Of a stretch of 64,000 nucleotides of DNA, positions 41,923-49,961 are shown in pieces. The stretch lies in contig CAMDMZ010000005.1 in the NCBI GenBank assembly GCA_945902805.1, positions 1-64,000 on the forward strand. Reading direction: 5' to 3'. Made by a program: the position numbers and the translations under genes. Each line of letters begins with the position of its first letter. Positions within the stretch are counted from its first letter, which is position 1. The notes under the pieces are model-generated. The model saw only the letters and a program-made list of their open reading frames with translations. It searched no databases and had not been told where the DNA came from. The stretch is from Propionivibrio dicarboxylicus. Its GTDB lineage: Bacteria; Pseudomonadota; Gammaproteobacteria; Burkholderiales; Rhodocyclaceae.

Positions 41923-42138
41923 TCAGGAAAGAACAGCATTGTTACCTGAGTATCGGTCTGCGGCACGACGCCCCGACTTGATTTGCCGTTCCCGAGCCGA
42001 GTTCGCGCGAACCATCTGCACTTCCGGGGTTGGCGACAGCATCAGGACGATGAATTGGAGGAAAGAGATCGCCCCGACAATCGCCAATATGACGAGTGCC
42101 GCAGCAAACGGGAGAGGCATTTCGAGGAGAGCTTCCAT
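41923..42138 (-). CDS. Small single-helix membrane protein
   Basis: 71 aa, not resembling a named family. Residues 9-33 form one strong transmembrane helix (LPFAAALVILAIVGAISFLQ and onward); the C-terminal half is basic and polar (ANSARERQIKSGRRAADRYS), probably cytoplasmic. Support for a real gene: a good Shine-Dalgarno (AAAAGGA) before the ATG and a near-consensus sigma-70 promoter just upstream. It lies antisense to nothing, in the gap after the THUMP gene. Function unknown. Confidence 0.65.
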   Translation of the reverse strand: MEALLEMPLPFAAALVILAIVGAISFLQFIVLMLSPTPEVQMVRANSARERQIKSGRRAADRYSGNNAVLS

Positions 42139-42174
42139 GGTAGGTATCCTTTTGAAAGTGGGTAGAGCGAGCGC

Positions 42175-42203
42175 AGTTTACTAAACCATAGTGAAATAGT
42201 CAA
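42175..42203 (-). promoter_or_regulatory. Sigma-70 promoter of the small membrane protein gene
   Basis: Minus-strand TTGACT, a 17-base spacer and TAAACT, about 35 bases before the ATG with the ribosome binding site between. Confidence 0.6.
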
Positions 42204-42300
42204 CTATTGCGATTTGCCTGCTGCAGCCGATGCTATGCAACATTGATTATTTAGGCGAGAATTCGGTGTCAGTCGCACACACGCTCGCCATCACGACACC

Positions 42301-44520
42301 TTGAACGATATTGATCAGCCGACCGCCGAGAGACTACTGCGCGAATGTCGTGAGTTGCTGGAGCACGATCTGGGCGAATTCATTGATGAACTCGGGGAAG
42401 TCATCGCCGAGGAAGTGCTTGCCCTGATTGATTCGACGCGCGACGAAGCCAGAAAGGCTGACTACAAGCGTCTGCGTGCCGATTTGCAGAACCGCTGGGC
42501 GACATTAACCGCCGCCTACCATAGCGCGCTGACTCAGCAATTGCAGCCGGTCAAGGTTCCGGTCGCGACGCCAACCGTAGCATCCGATTTTGCCAGCCTG
42601 CGCCTGGTCAGTGACCAGGAGCTGACCGAACAAATCGTTATGCGCGAGTTTGTCGGGCGCGTGCGAGAGGCGTGTAGCGAAGAGGTGTACGCGCTGGATC
42701 GACGCATTGCTTATTTGGTCGGTGGCGATGAACGCGACGAAGGTGACGGCGACAACCAGTTCGGCCCGGCGGCGCTGTGTGCCGCTGTCAGCGCTGGCTG
42801 TGCCGCGATGTACGCCGACCTTGATCACTACACCTTGCTCCTGCGCCAACTGGAACGCCATCTGCGCGCGGAATTGCCGCAACTCTATCGCGCCATCAAT
42901 CAAGTCCTGATCGATGCCGCAATCCTGCCTACGCTGAAACGCAGTTTCCGACCATCGGCGCCGATCAGTGCCCAGGCGACCGCGGCGGATGCCGCCAATA
43001 TCATGAGCACCATCCTGCGCTTGGCACAGACCCGCTCTATCGGTGCGGGCGCTTCCGGTCCAGTCGATGGTTCTACGGGTTCTGCCGTTGGGGGAGGGAC
43101 CGGCGGAGGTGGTGGCAGTGGTGGTGGGGGTGGAGGCGGAGGCGGAGCACCCGGTGTCGCCGGCGCTACTGCCTTATTCGAGTCACTGCAGACGCTACAA
43201 ACCCAGCAAGCCACGGCCGACGCCAGTCCTGGAGCACTGACCAATATCGTCCGTCTGGCCCGCGAGAGCGATGCGGCACGCCAGATACCGCCCCTCGAAT
43301 CGATCACGCTGGATATTGTGGCGATGTTGTTCGATTTGATCTTCGATGATGGCCGGGTGTCGAACACGGTCAAGGGGCTGATCAGTCGCCTGCAGATCCC
43401 GATTCTCAAAGTAGCGATGGGCGACCAGGAATTTTTTGCCAATCGCAGCCATCCAGCGCGTCGTTTTCTCGATAGCATTTCCGGTATCGCCATACGCTGG
43501 GGCAAAACCGTCGACGAAGGCGATCCGTTCTACGTCGAATTATCCCAACTCATTGAGCGTATTCAGAGCACCTTTGATCAGGATGTCGATGTCTTTGGCA
43601 CGGCGATCACCGAACTGGCTGCCTTCGTCACTGACAACGAAACGCGGGAAGCCGAGACGAGCCGCGTTGTCGCCGAGATCGTCCAGCGCAAAGACGACGA
43701 ACTCAGGTTGCAACGCGAGCGCCAGGCCACCGCACGCCAGGCTGCCAATACCGCACTAGCACCACTCCTGGCGACAGAACTGCCGATGACAATCGAGCTA
43801 TTTCTGCTGAGCCACTGGCGTGACGTTTTGCAGAACCATGCCCTCGCGTCAGGCACCGACAGTCCACCATTTCTCGATGCGGAGCGTATCGCCGGCGAAC
43901 TCGTCTGGAGCGTAGCGCCGAAAAAAACCGCCGATGAGCGAAAGCGCCAGGGAGCCCTGTTGCCCAAGCTGGTGGGCGGTCTTAATCAGGGGCTGGACCT
44001 GATCGGCACGGCGGCCGACGCGCGGCGCCTGTTTATGGACGCGCTCATGGATCTGAGTCTGGCCGCATTGCACGGTGACAGACGAGTCGAAAAAGAGGCT
44101 CCTGTCGTGGCGATGGCGCCGCCGCCGACCGAGGCTGCCGCTGTCGAGTTACAGGTGACCCATACGGTGGAAAACGGGGTCCGTATCGAAGAGGTGTCAC
44201 TGTCACAAAGTGCCCTGCCGGTCGACAGTAGTGTTCCGGATCGCACCAGTTTGCGGCGCGTCAAACACCTGGTGCGCGGTGACTGGGTCGAGTTTATCGA
44301 CGATGACGGTGCAACCCGGCGGGAACGCTTGACCTGGATCAGTCCCCGACGCTCACTTTTCCTGTTCAGCAACCATGCGTCCCATTGCGCCATTTCGATT
44401 ACGCCAGAGGCCCTAGCGCATCGACTACAAACCGAAACGGCCCGCCTAATTGTTCCTGACGAGCCGATGTTTGAACGCGCCCTGGACGGCGCCATCAAGT
44501 CGCTGGATCAGGCGGTGTAG
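42301..44520 (+). CDS. DUF1631 family protein
   Basis: 739 aa starting at a TTG (MNDIDQPTAERLLREC); no strong ribosome binding site is visible. DUF1631 is a large cytoplasmic family of unknown role in proteobacteria. N-terminal helical part, then a glycine-rich linker at about residues 262-284 (runs of G with few S), then the conserved core with NTVKGLISRLQIPILKVAMG and FFANRSHPARRFLDSISGIA, and a C-terminal PilZ-like barrel (VRGDWVEFIDDDGATRRERL, LFLFSNHASHCAISI). The PilZ-like end suggests a possible cyclic-di-GMP link, and the neighbouring pilU/pilT genes make a motility-related role plausible (inference). Confidence 0.85.
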   Translation: MNDIDQPTAERLLRECRELLEHDLGEFIDELGEVIAEEVLALIDSTRDEARKADYKRLRADLQNRWATLTAAYHSALTQQLQPVKVPVATPTVASDFASLRLVSDQELTEQIVMREFVGRVREACSEEVYALDRRIAYLVGGDERDEGDGDNQFGPAALCAAVSAGCAAMYADLDHYTLLLRQLERHLRAELPQLYRAINQVLIDAAILPTLKRSFRPSAPISAQATAADAANIMSTILRLAQTRSIGAGASGPVDGSTGSAVGGGTGGGGGSGGGGGGGGGAPGVAGATALFESLQTLQTQQATADASPGALTNIVRLARESDAARQIPPLESITLDIVAMLFDLIFDDGRVSNTVKGLISRLQIPILKVAMGDQEFFANRSHPARRFLDSISGIAIRWGKTVDEGDPFYVELSQLIERIQSTFDQDVDVFGTAITELAAFVTDNETREAETSRVVAEIVQRKDDELRLQRERQATARQAANTALAPLLATELPMTIELFLLSHWRDVLQNHALASGTDSPPFLDAERIAGELVWSVAPKKTADERKRQGALLPKLVGGLNQGLDLIGTAADARRLFMDALMDLSLAALHGDRRVEKEAPVVAMAPPPTEAAAVELQVTHTVENGVRIEEVSLSQSALPVDSSVPDRTSLRRVKHLVRGDWVEFIDDDGATRRERLTWISPRRSLFLFSNHASHCAISITPEALAHRLQTETARLIVPDEPMFERALDGAIKSLDQAV

Positions 44521-44612
44521 GCCGACAGCAGCTTCCCTGCAGCGCTGTCTCACCATCCGCTACGGCGAGGAGAGCGTTTTTTGCTCGACCGCCTTGTAGC
44601 GCAGTTGCTTCA

Positions 44613-44627
44613 TCAGCGCCGACTTTT
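44613..44627 (+). repeat. Dispersed repeat, partial copy 11 (between convergent genes)
   Basis: TCAGCGCCGACTTTTT-type right half only; the GCCGTC left half is not recognisable at the expected spacing. It lies immediately before the pilU stop. Confidence 0.5.
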
Positions 44628-44632
44628 TCGCC

Positions 44633-45769
44633 TCAAACGATGTCGAGGTGCTGGATTCCCGTTTGCCGATCCATGGCCTGAGAGTCCTTGGAATGCAGCT
44701 TGATCATCAAGCGGACTTCGTTCATTGAGTCAGCAAAGCGCAGCGCATCTTCGTACGCGATGCGACCCTCTTCATAGAGATCGAACAACGCCTGATCGAA
44801 GGTCTGCATGCCCAGTTCGCGGGATTTCTTCATGATCTCCTTGATCTCGGTAATCTCGCCCTTGGCGATCAGGTCCGAAATCAGTGGTGAGTTGAGCAAC
44901 ACTTCCACCGCCGCCGCGCGGCCTTTGCTTTCCTTTACCGGCAGCAGGCGTTGTGAAATAACCGCTTTGAGGTTGAGCGAAAGATCCATGTAGAGCTGTT
45001 GGTGACGCTCTTCGGGGAAAAAGTTGATGATCCGCGTCATCGCCTGATTGGAGTTGTTGGCGTGCAAGGTGCCCATACACAGGTGGCCGGTTTCGGCGAA
45101 CGCGATGGCGTGCTCCATGGTCTCCATGTCGCGAATTTCGCCGATCAGAATCACATCGGGCGCCTGGCGCAGCGTGTTCTTCAGGGCGACCTGCCAGCTG
45201 TCGGTATCGACACCGACTTCGCGCTGGGTGATAACGCAGTTGCGGTGCTCATGCACATACTCGATCGGGTCTTCGATGGTCACGATGTGGCCATAGGAAT
45301 TCTGATTGCGGTGCCCGATCATCGCCGCCAAAGAGGTCGATTTGCCGGAACCGGTACCACCAACAAAGAGCACCAGGCCGCGCTTGCTCATCGCCACATC
45401 TTTCAGCACCGGTGGCAGCTTGAGATCGCCCATATCCGGAATCTGAACGTTGATCACGCGCAGCACGATGCCCACATGGCCGCGCTGGACGAAGGCATTG
45501 ACGCGGAAACGGCCAATCGCCTGCGGCGAAATGGCGAAATTGCACTCCTTGGTCGCCTCGAACTCCGCTGCTTGTTTGTCGTTCATGATCGCCCGCGCCA
45601 GTTCTGACGTGTGCTGTGGTGTCAGTGCCTGTTGTGTAATCGGCGTCATGCGGCCATCGACCTTCATCGCCGGCGGAAAGCCCGCCGTGATGAACAAGTC
45701 CGAGCCCTTCTTCTGCATCATCATGGTCAACAGCTGATACATGAATTTCAGGCCTTCATCGCGTTCCAT
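44633..45769 (-). CDS. pilU: Type IV pilus retraction ATPase PilU
   Basis: 378 aa PilT/PilU-type hexameric ATPase. MYQLLTMMMQKKGSDLFITA is a PilU-like start; Walker A FVGGTGSGKSTSLAAMIGH, Asp box, Walker B ILIGEIRDMETMEHAIAFAE and His-box ETGHLCMGTLHANNSNQAMT are intact. PilU cooperates with PilT in retraction of type IV pili. It follows pilT by about 55 bases on the same strand, the usual order. Confidence 0.95.
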   Translation of the reverse strand: MERDEGLKFMYQLLTMMMQKKGSDLFITAGFPPAMKVDGRMTPITQQALTPQHTSELARAIMNDKQAAEFEATKECNFAISPQAIGRFRVNAFVQRGHVGIVLRVINVQIPDMGDLKLPPVLKDVAMSKRGLVLFVGGTGSGKSTSLAAMIGHRNQNSYGHIVTIEDPIEYVHEHRNCVITQREVGVDTDSWQVALKNTLRQAPDVILIGEIRDMETMEHAIAFAETGHLCMGTLHANNSNQAMTRIINFFPEERHQQLYMDLSLNLKAVISQRLLPVKESKGRAAAVEVLLNSPLISDLIAKGEITEIKEIMKKSRELGMQTFDQALFDLYEEGRIAYEDALRFADSMNEVRLMIKLHSKDSQAMDRQTGIQHLDIV

Positions 45770-45824
45770 TTTCTACCTCGGTAATCTTGTTTGAGTCGAT
45801 GTGCAGTAAATCCGACTGGCTTGG

Positions 45825-46868
45825 TTAGCCCGGGAAATTATCTTTGTTAGCTGCTTTGCTACGCGCTTCGGCTGGCGAAATGATTCGCTTCTTAACCAGA
45901 TCCGACAGATTCTGGTCCAGTGTCTGCATACCGAACTGGGTACCGGTCTGGATCGCCGAGTACATCTGCGCCACTTTGGCCTCGCGGATCAGATTGCGAA
46001 TGGCAGGTGTGCCGACCATGATTTCATGGGCAGCGACGCGGCCTTTGCCATCCATGGTCTTGCACAAAGTTTGCGAAATAACGGCCTTCAGGGATTCTGA
46101 CAACATGGCGCGAATCATTTCTTTTTCCGCCGCCGGAAAGACGTCGATGATCCGGTCGATGGTCTTGGCCGCCGACGAGGTATGCAGCGTACCGAACACC
46201 AAGTGACCGGTTTCAGCACCGGACATGGCCAGGCGTATGGTTTCCAGATCGCGCATTTCACCGACCAGGATCACGTCCGGGTCTTCGCGCAAGGCCGAAC
46301 GAAGGGCGTTGTTAAATGACAGCGTATGCGGCCCGACTTCGCGCTGGTTGATCAGGCATTTCTTCGATTCGTGCACGAATTCGATCGGGTCTTCCACGGT
46401 CAAAATGTGGCCGTACTCGTTTTCGTTTTTGTGATTCACCATCGCCGCCAGGGTGGTGGATTTACCGGATCCGGTTGGCCCAGTCACCAGCACCAGCCCG
46501 CGCGGTTGGTCGGCCAAGTCTTTGAAAATATTGGGTGCCTTGAGGTCTTCCAGCGACAGAATCTTGGACGGAATGGTCCGCATCACAGCGGCCGCGCCAC
46601 GATTCTGGACGAACGCATTGACCCGGAAACGCGCCAGGTTCGGCACCGCAAACGAGAAGTCACATTCAAGGCTTTCTTCATAGACCTTGCGCTGGCCGTC
46701 GTTCATGATGTCATAGATCATGCTGTGCACGTCCTTGTGCTCCATCGGCGGCAAGTTGATCTTGCGCACATCGCCATGAACTCGGATCATCGGCGGCATT
46801 CCCGAGGACAGGTGCAAGTCGGAAGCCCCGTTTTTGACGACAAAGGTAAGCAGTTCGGTAATGTCCAT
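45825..46868 (-). CDS. pilT: Type IV pilus retraction ATPase PilT
   Basis: 347 aa. MDITELLTFVVKNGASDLHL, Walker A VTGPTGSGKSTTLAAMVNHK, VILVGEMRDLETIRLAMSGA and the PilT-specific C-terminal PAIRNLIREAKVAQMYSAIQ are all present. PilT powers retraction for twitching, adhesion and DNA uptake. Divergent from yggS with a 90-base gap; this pilT/yggS arrangement is widespread in proteobacteria. With comM later in the window, the organism may be naturally transformable. Confidence 0.97.
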   Translation of the reverse strand: MDITELLTFVVKNGASDLHLSSGMPPMIRVHGDVRKINLPPMEHKDVHSMIYDIMNDGQRKVYEESLECDFSFAVPNLARFRVNAFVQNRGAAAVMRTIPSKILSLEDLKAPNIFKDLADQPRGLVLVTGPTGSGKSTTLAAMVNHKNENEYGHILTVEDPIEFVHESKKCLINQREVGPHTLSFNNALRSALREDPDVILVGEMRDLETIRLAMSGAETGHLVFGTLHTSSAAKTIDRIIDVFPAAEKEMIRAMLSESLKAVISQTLCKTMDGKGRVAAHEIMVGTPAIRNLIREAKVAQMYSAIQTGTQFGMQTLDQNLSDLVKKRIISPAEARSKAANKDNFPG

Positions 46869-46958
46869 TTTGAAGAGTCCCGTAAAGTTTTGCGGCAGGT
46901 TCAGCAGGGATTTTGCAGCGATTCGCCAATTTTTGCTGCGATATACTTAAGTCGCTAT

Positions 46959-47642
46959 ATGACAACAATCGCCGCCAACTTGCAAGCTGTCCGTGAACGC
47001 ATTGCCATGGGCTGCGCCGCCGCCGGTCGTCATGCCGACGAAGTTCATCTGCTGGCAGTCTCGAAAACCTGGCCGGCGCCGGATTTGCGCGAATTGTTCT
47101 CGTGCGGACAGTCCGCATTCGGCGAAAGTTATGTCCAGGAAGCGCTGCCCAAGCAGGATCAACTCGCCGATCTCGCGCTTGACTGGCACTTCATCGGCCC
47201 GTTGCAAAGCAACAAAACGCGCACCGTTGCCGAGCGTTTCGCCTGGGTCCATTCCATTGAGCGCCTGAAAATCGCCGAACGGCTGTCCGCACAGCGACCG
47301 CCTGAGCTACCGCCGCTCAACGTTTGTCTGCAGGTCAATGTCTCTGGCGAGGCCTCGAAGAGCGGCTGTGCTCCGGCCGATCTGGGCGATCTGGCGCATG
47401 CCATCGCCGCCTTGCCCCATCTGCGTCTGCGCGGCTTGATGGCGATTCCCGAGCCGACCGATGACCCTCAGCTGCAACGATCCCGTTTCGCTACGCTGCG
47501 AGGCTTGCGGGATGAACTGAACGCCGCCGGGCTTCAGCTTGATACCTTGTCGATGGGCATGAGCCATGACCTCGAAGCAGCGATAATGGAAGGCGCAAGC
47601 ATCGTGCGCATCGGCACGGCACTCTTTGGCGAACGACACTAA
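46959..47642 (+). CDS. yggS: PLP homeostasis protein (YggS/PROSC family)
   Basis: 227 aa from MTTIAANLQAVRERIAMGCA; the frame is open upstream antisense to pilT but this is the homologous start. The PLP lysine is in VHLLAVSKTWPAPDL; DWHFIGPLQSNKTRTVAERF and LDTLSMGMSHDLEAAIMEGA are family signatures. The protein buffers pyridoxal phosphate and is not an alanine racemase. A TATACT box ends 11 bases before the ATG, so its transcript may have almost no leader. First gene of yggS-proC-yggT-DUF167. Confidence 0.95.
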   Translation: MTTIAANLQAVRERIAMGCAAAGRHADEVHLLAVSKTWPAPDLRELFSCGQSAFGESYVQEALPKQDQLADLALDWHFIGPLQSNKTRTVAERFAWVHSIERLKIAERLSAQRPPELPPLNVCLQVNVSGEASKSGCAPADLGDLAHAIAALPHLRLRGLMAIPEPTDDPQLQRSRFATLRGLRDELNAAGLQLDTLSMGMSHDLEAAIMEGASIVRIGTALFGERH

Positions 47643-47658
47643 CTTAATTCTCAAGAAC

Positions 47659-48471
47659 ATGAAAATCACCTTCATTGGCGGCGGTAACATGGCCACCGCA
47701 CTCATTGGCGGCCTCAAGAAGCAGGGCTTTTCGGCTGCCGGCATGCAAGTCATCGAACCCAACCCGGAATCCCGCGAGCGCCTGATGGAACAGTTCGGTG
47801 TGCGCTGCGCGCCCGCCATCGACGCCGCCGCCCTGCACTGCGAAGCCATCGTTCTCGCCGTCAAGCCGCAGCAGATGAAGGAAGCGCTCACCCCCTGTGC
47901 CGGCCAACTCACTGACCAATTGGTGATCAGCATCGCGGCTGGTTTGCGCATTGCCGACATGGCGCGCTGGCTGGGCGGCTACAGCAAGATCGTGCGCAGC
48001 ATGCCCAATACGCCGGCCCTGATCAGCGCCGGTATCACTGGCCTATATGCCGACCCGAGCGTAGATCTGGCCGAGCGGGCCATGGCCGGAAAAATCCTTG
48101 GTGCCGTGGGCGAGACGGTCTGGATCGACAATGAGGCGCAGATGGATGCTGTCACCGCCGTTTCCGGGAGTGGCCCGGCCTACGTTTTCTATTTCATCGA
48201 GGCCATCGAGAAGGCGGCCCGCGACCTCGGCTTCAATGCCGAACAAGCGCGCCAATTGACGGTGCAGACCTTCATCGGTGCGGCACGCCTGGCGGAGCAA
48301 AGTCCGGAGACCATCGCCACGTTGCGCGAGCGCGTCACGTCCAAGGGCGGCACCACTGCCGCAGCGCTGGATACCTTCAATGTCGGCAATGCTGCCGCCG
48401 CTATTCGTAGCGGCGTGCTGGCCGCTGATGCGCGTGGTCGCGAACTGGGCGATATGCTCGGTCAAGTGTAA
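47659..48471 (+). CDS. proC: Pyrroline-5-carboxylate reductase
   Basis: 270 aa from MKITFIGGGNMATALIGGLK. ProC reduces pyrroline-5-carboxylate to proline. The Rossmann GGGNMA motif, VLAVKPQQM, VRSMPNTPALISAGITGLYA and the C-terminal signature TAVSGSGPAYVFYFIEAIEK with VTSKGGTTAAALDTF are complete. It follows yggS by 16 bases, the standard arrangement. Confidence 0.97.
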   Translation: MKITFIGGGNMATALIGGLKKQGFSAAGMQVIEPNPESRERLMEQFGVRCAPAIDAAALHCEAIVLAVKPQQMKEALTPCAGQLTDQLVISIAAGLRIADMARWLGGYSKIVRSMPNTPALISAGITGLYADPSVDLAERAMAGKILGAVGETVWIDNEAQMDAVTAVSGSGPAYVFYFIEAIEKAARDLGFNAEQARQLTVQTFIGAARLAEQSPETIATLRERVTSKGGTTAAALDTFNVGNAAAAIRSGVLAADARGRELGDMLGQV

Positions 48472-48490
48472 TCACCGGCGTAACGTAATC

Positions 48491-49069
48491 ATGCTGACGC
48501 AAATCCTGCTGTTGATTCTTTCCACCGTTTGCGACCTGCTCACCGTCGCCCTGCTGGCGCGCTTCGCCTTGCAAGCCGTGCGGGCACCGTTTCGCAATAC
48601 TCTGGGCCAGTTTTTGCTGGCTGTGACCAATTGGATGGTGATCCCGGCACGGCGTTTTATTCCCAGCGCCTTTGGTTACGATACCGCCAGTCTGTTCCTG
48701 GCCTGGCTCTGGCAAGCCCTGTTCATCGGTTTGGCGACCGGACTGGGTGGCGGCATGGAGGCGATTTCAGCTTCGCCAATTTTGGGCGTCGTGGTGATTG
48801 CGGCGCTGGATATCGTCAAAATCGCGATTTATATGGTCATGGGCGTCGTCGTCGTCTCGGCTGTATTTTCCTGGACCAACCCCTATGCGCCGCTGGCTGA
48901 AACATTCAATCAGTTGTCGCGGCCCTTGCTGCGGCCGTTTCAGCGCCTGATCCCGCCGCTGGGCGGTGTCGATCTGTCACCCATCGCGCTGTTCCTGGCC
49001 TTGCAGGTGTTGTTGATCGTTCTGGCCAACGTGCGCGCCAACCTGCTACCCGCGCTCTACGGTGGCTGA
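48491..49069 (+). CDS. yggT: YggT family membrane protein
   Basis: 192 aa from MLTQILLLILSTVCDLLTVA. Two YGGT modules are visible, each a hydrophobic pair with a conserved R-P motif: NWMVIPARRFIPSA and QLSRPLLRPFQRLIPPLGGV. Membrane protein linked to osmotic stress and cell division in other bacteria. It follows proC by 19 bases. Confidence 0.92.
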   Translation: MLTQILLLILSTVCDLLTVALLARFALQAVRAPFRNTLGQFLLAVTNWMVIPARRFIPSAFGYDTASLFLAWLWQALFIGLATGLGGGMEAISASPILGVVVIAALDIVKIAIYMVMGVVVVSAVFSWTNPYAPLAETFNQLSRPLLRPFQRLIPPLGGVDLSPIALFLALQVLLIVLANVRANLLPALYGG

Positions 49070-49086
49070 GTCTTGATCGGCGGTTG

Positions 49087-49389
49087 ATGAGCTGGCTGCG
49101 TGTCGATGGCGATGGCGTCGTACTGACGCTGCACATCCAGCCCGGCGCCAAGAAAACCGAAATCGTCGGCCTGCATGGCGAGGCGCTCAAAATTCGTCTT
49201 GCGGCGCCACCGGTCGATGGCAAGGCCAATGCCGCGTTGATCGCCTTCATTGCCAAAAAAGTCGGTGCTGGCAGGACGGCGGTAGCCCTGATCAGTGGCG
49301 ACACCGCACGTGCCAAACGTGTCCGAATTGCCGGCATTGACGAGCAAAGCGCGCGCGAAGCGCTGTCCGGCGTGGTTTTTTCGGGCTGA
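49087..49389 (+). CDS. yggU: DUF167 (YggU) family protein
   Basis: 100 aa from the ATG; a TTG immediately before it would add one residue. The fold marker LHIQPGAKKTEIVG, the KIRLAAPPVDGKANAALI core and VALISGDTARAKRVRI are typical of DUF167/YggU. Function unknown. Residues about 58-65 (KVGAGRTA) are encoded by a repeat copy; in homologues this position is a short helix end (often FGV...S.V), so the repeat has replaced native sequence without a length jump. Last gene of the yggS cluster. Confidence 0.92.
   Translation: MSWLRVDGDGVVLTLHIQPGAKKTEIVGLHGEALKIRLAAPPVDGKANAALIAFIAKKVGAGRTAVALISGDTARAKRVRIAGIDEQSAREALSGVVFSG
49256..49280 (-). repeat. Dispersed 25-bp repeat, copy 12 (inside DUF167 gene)
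   Basis: AAAAAGTCGGTGCTGG then CAGGACGGC in the gene's own orientation, translated as KKVGAGRTA, the same frame as in the ROK kinase. Confidence 0.88.
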
Positions 49390-49549
49390 ATTCGATTGCC
49401 GTTCGCATATGCGCGCGCTTATTGTGGTATCCCTTTGGTGGTACGCCTAAAATGTGCAAATGTTGAAGTCTTCGGGGCTAGGAGAAGTTTCGTAGCGGCG
49501 AAGCATTCACATTGTTGAATTTTCAAATAGAAAGTTGGTTGGCATACAA

Positions 49550-49810
49550 ATGAAGAACAGAACGATTCAAATGCTCGTCGAGCAGTCAAAGCTGGAAACC
49601 CAATACGCAGGAAATGAAGATGCCTTCGCGAAGTTCGTTGGTTTGATTGTGCAAGAGTGCGCGATTGAACTGGAAGCAAACCGCTTGGCCATTTTCGATG
49701 CGAATCATCATCATGCCCACTGGAATTGCGGCGTGAAGTGGGCGGTCGCAAAACTACAGAATCACATTTCGGCGAAGATGAAATATATCGATTGCAAGGA
49801 AGCCGCCTGA
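49550..49810 (+). CDS. Small hypothetical protein, phage-like
   Basis: 86 aa from MKNRTIQMLVEQSKLETQYA. The body (KFVGLIVQECAIELEANRLA, then a cluster of histidines and KWAVAKLQNHISAKM) has the pattern of small phage or plasmid proteins with an L-I-x-x-C-A core, but no function is known. The stretch from about 49400 to 49860 is visibly richer in A and T than its neighbours, consistent with acquisition from elsewhere. No strong ribosome binding site is seen. Confidence 0.55.
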   Translation: MKNRTIQMLVEQSKLETQYAGNEDAFAKFVGLIVQECAIELEANRLAIFDANHHHAHWNCGVKWAVAKLQNHISAKMKYIDCKEAA

Positions 49811-49818
49811 CACCCGGG

Positions 49819-49848
49819 TTTAGCCCGCTTTAGCCTGTTTTAGCCTGC
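49819..49848. repeat. Three tandem 10-bp units
   Basis: Three adjacent units of TTTAGCCYGC/T with exact period 10, directly after the small A/T-rich gene. No known family. The 110 bases between these and the pyrC' stop contain no supportable gene. Confidence 0.6.
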
Positions 49849-49961
49849 TACGGCGGACTCAGTCGAACTATCGATGGCTTCGACGCTACCGAAAAGCTCC
49901 TTCGCCTCGCCCACCGATGCAATGCCAAGTGCGAGTAACGCGGCACACAGGCGAAAGACGC

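Noticed and set aside
43085-43150. GGN-rich tract in the DUF1631 gene
   Set aside because: It encodes a glycine linker with irregular codons and is not a microsatellite or mobile repeat.
49858-49961. Possible short minus-strand coding remnant after pyrC'
   Set aside because: It has no acceptable start codon or ribosome binding site and is too short to identify; it is kept only as a comment in a finding.
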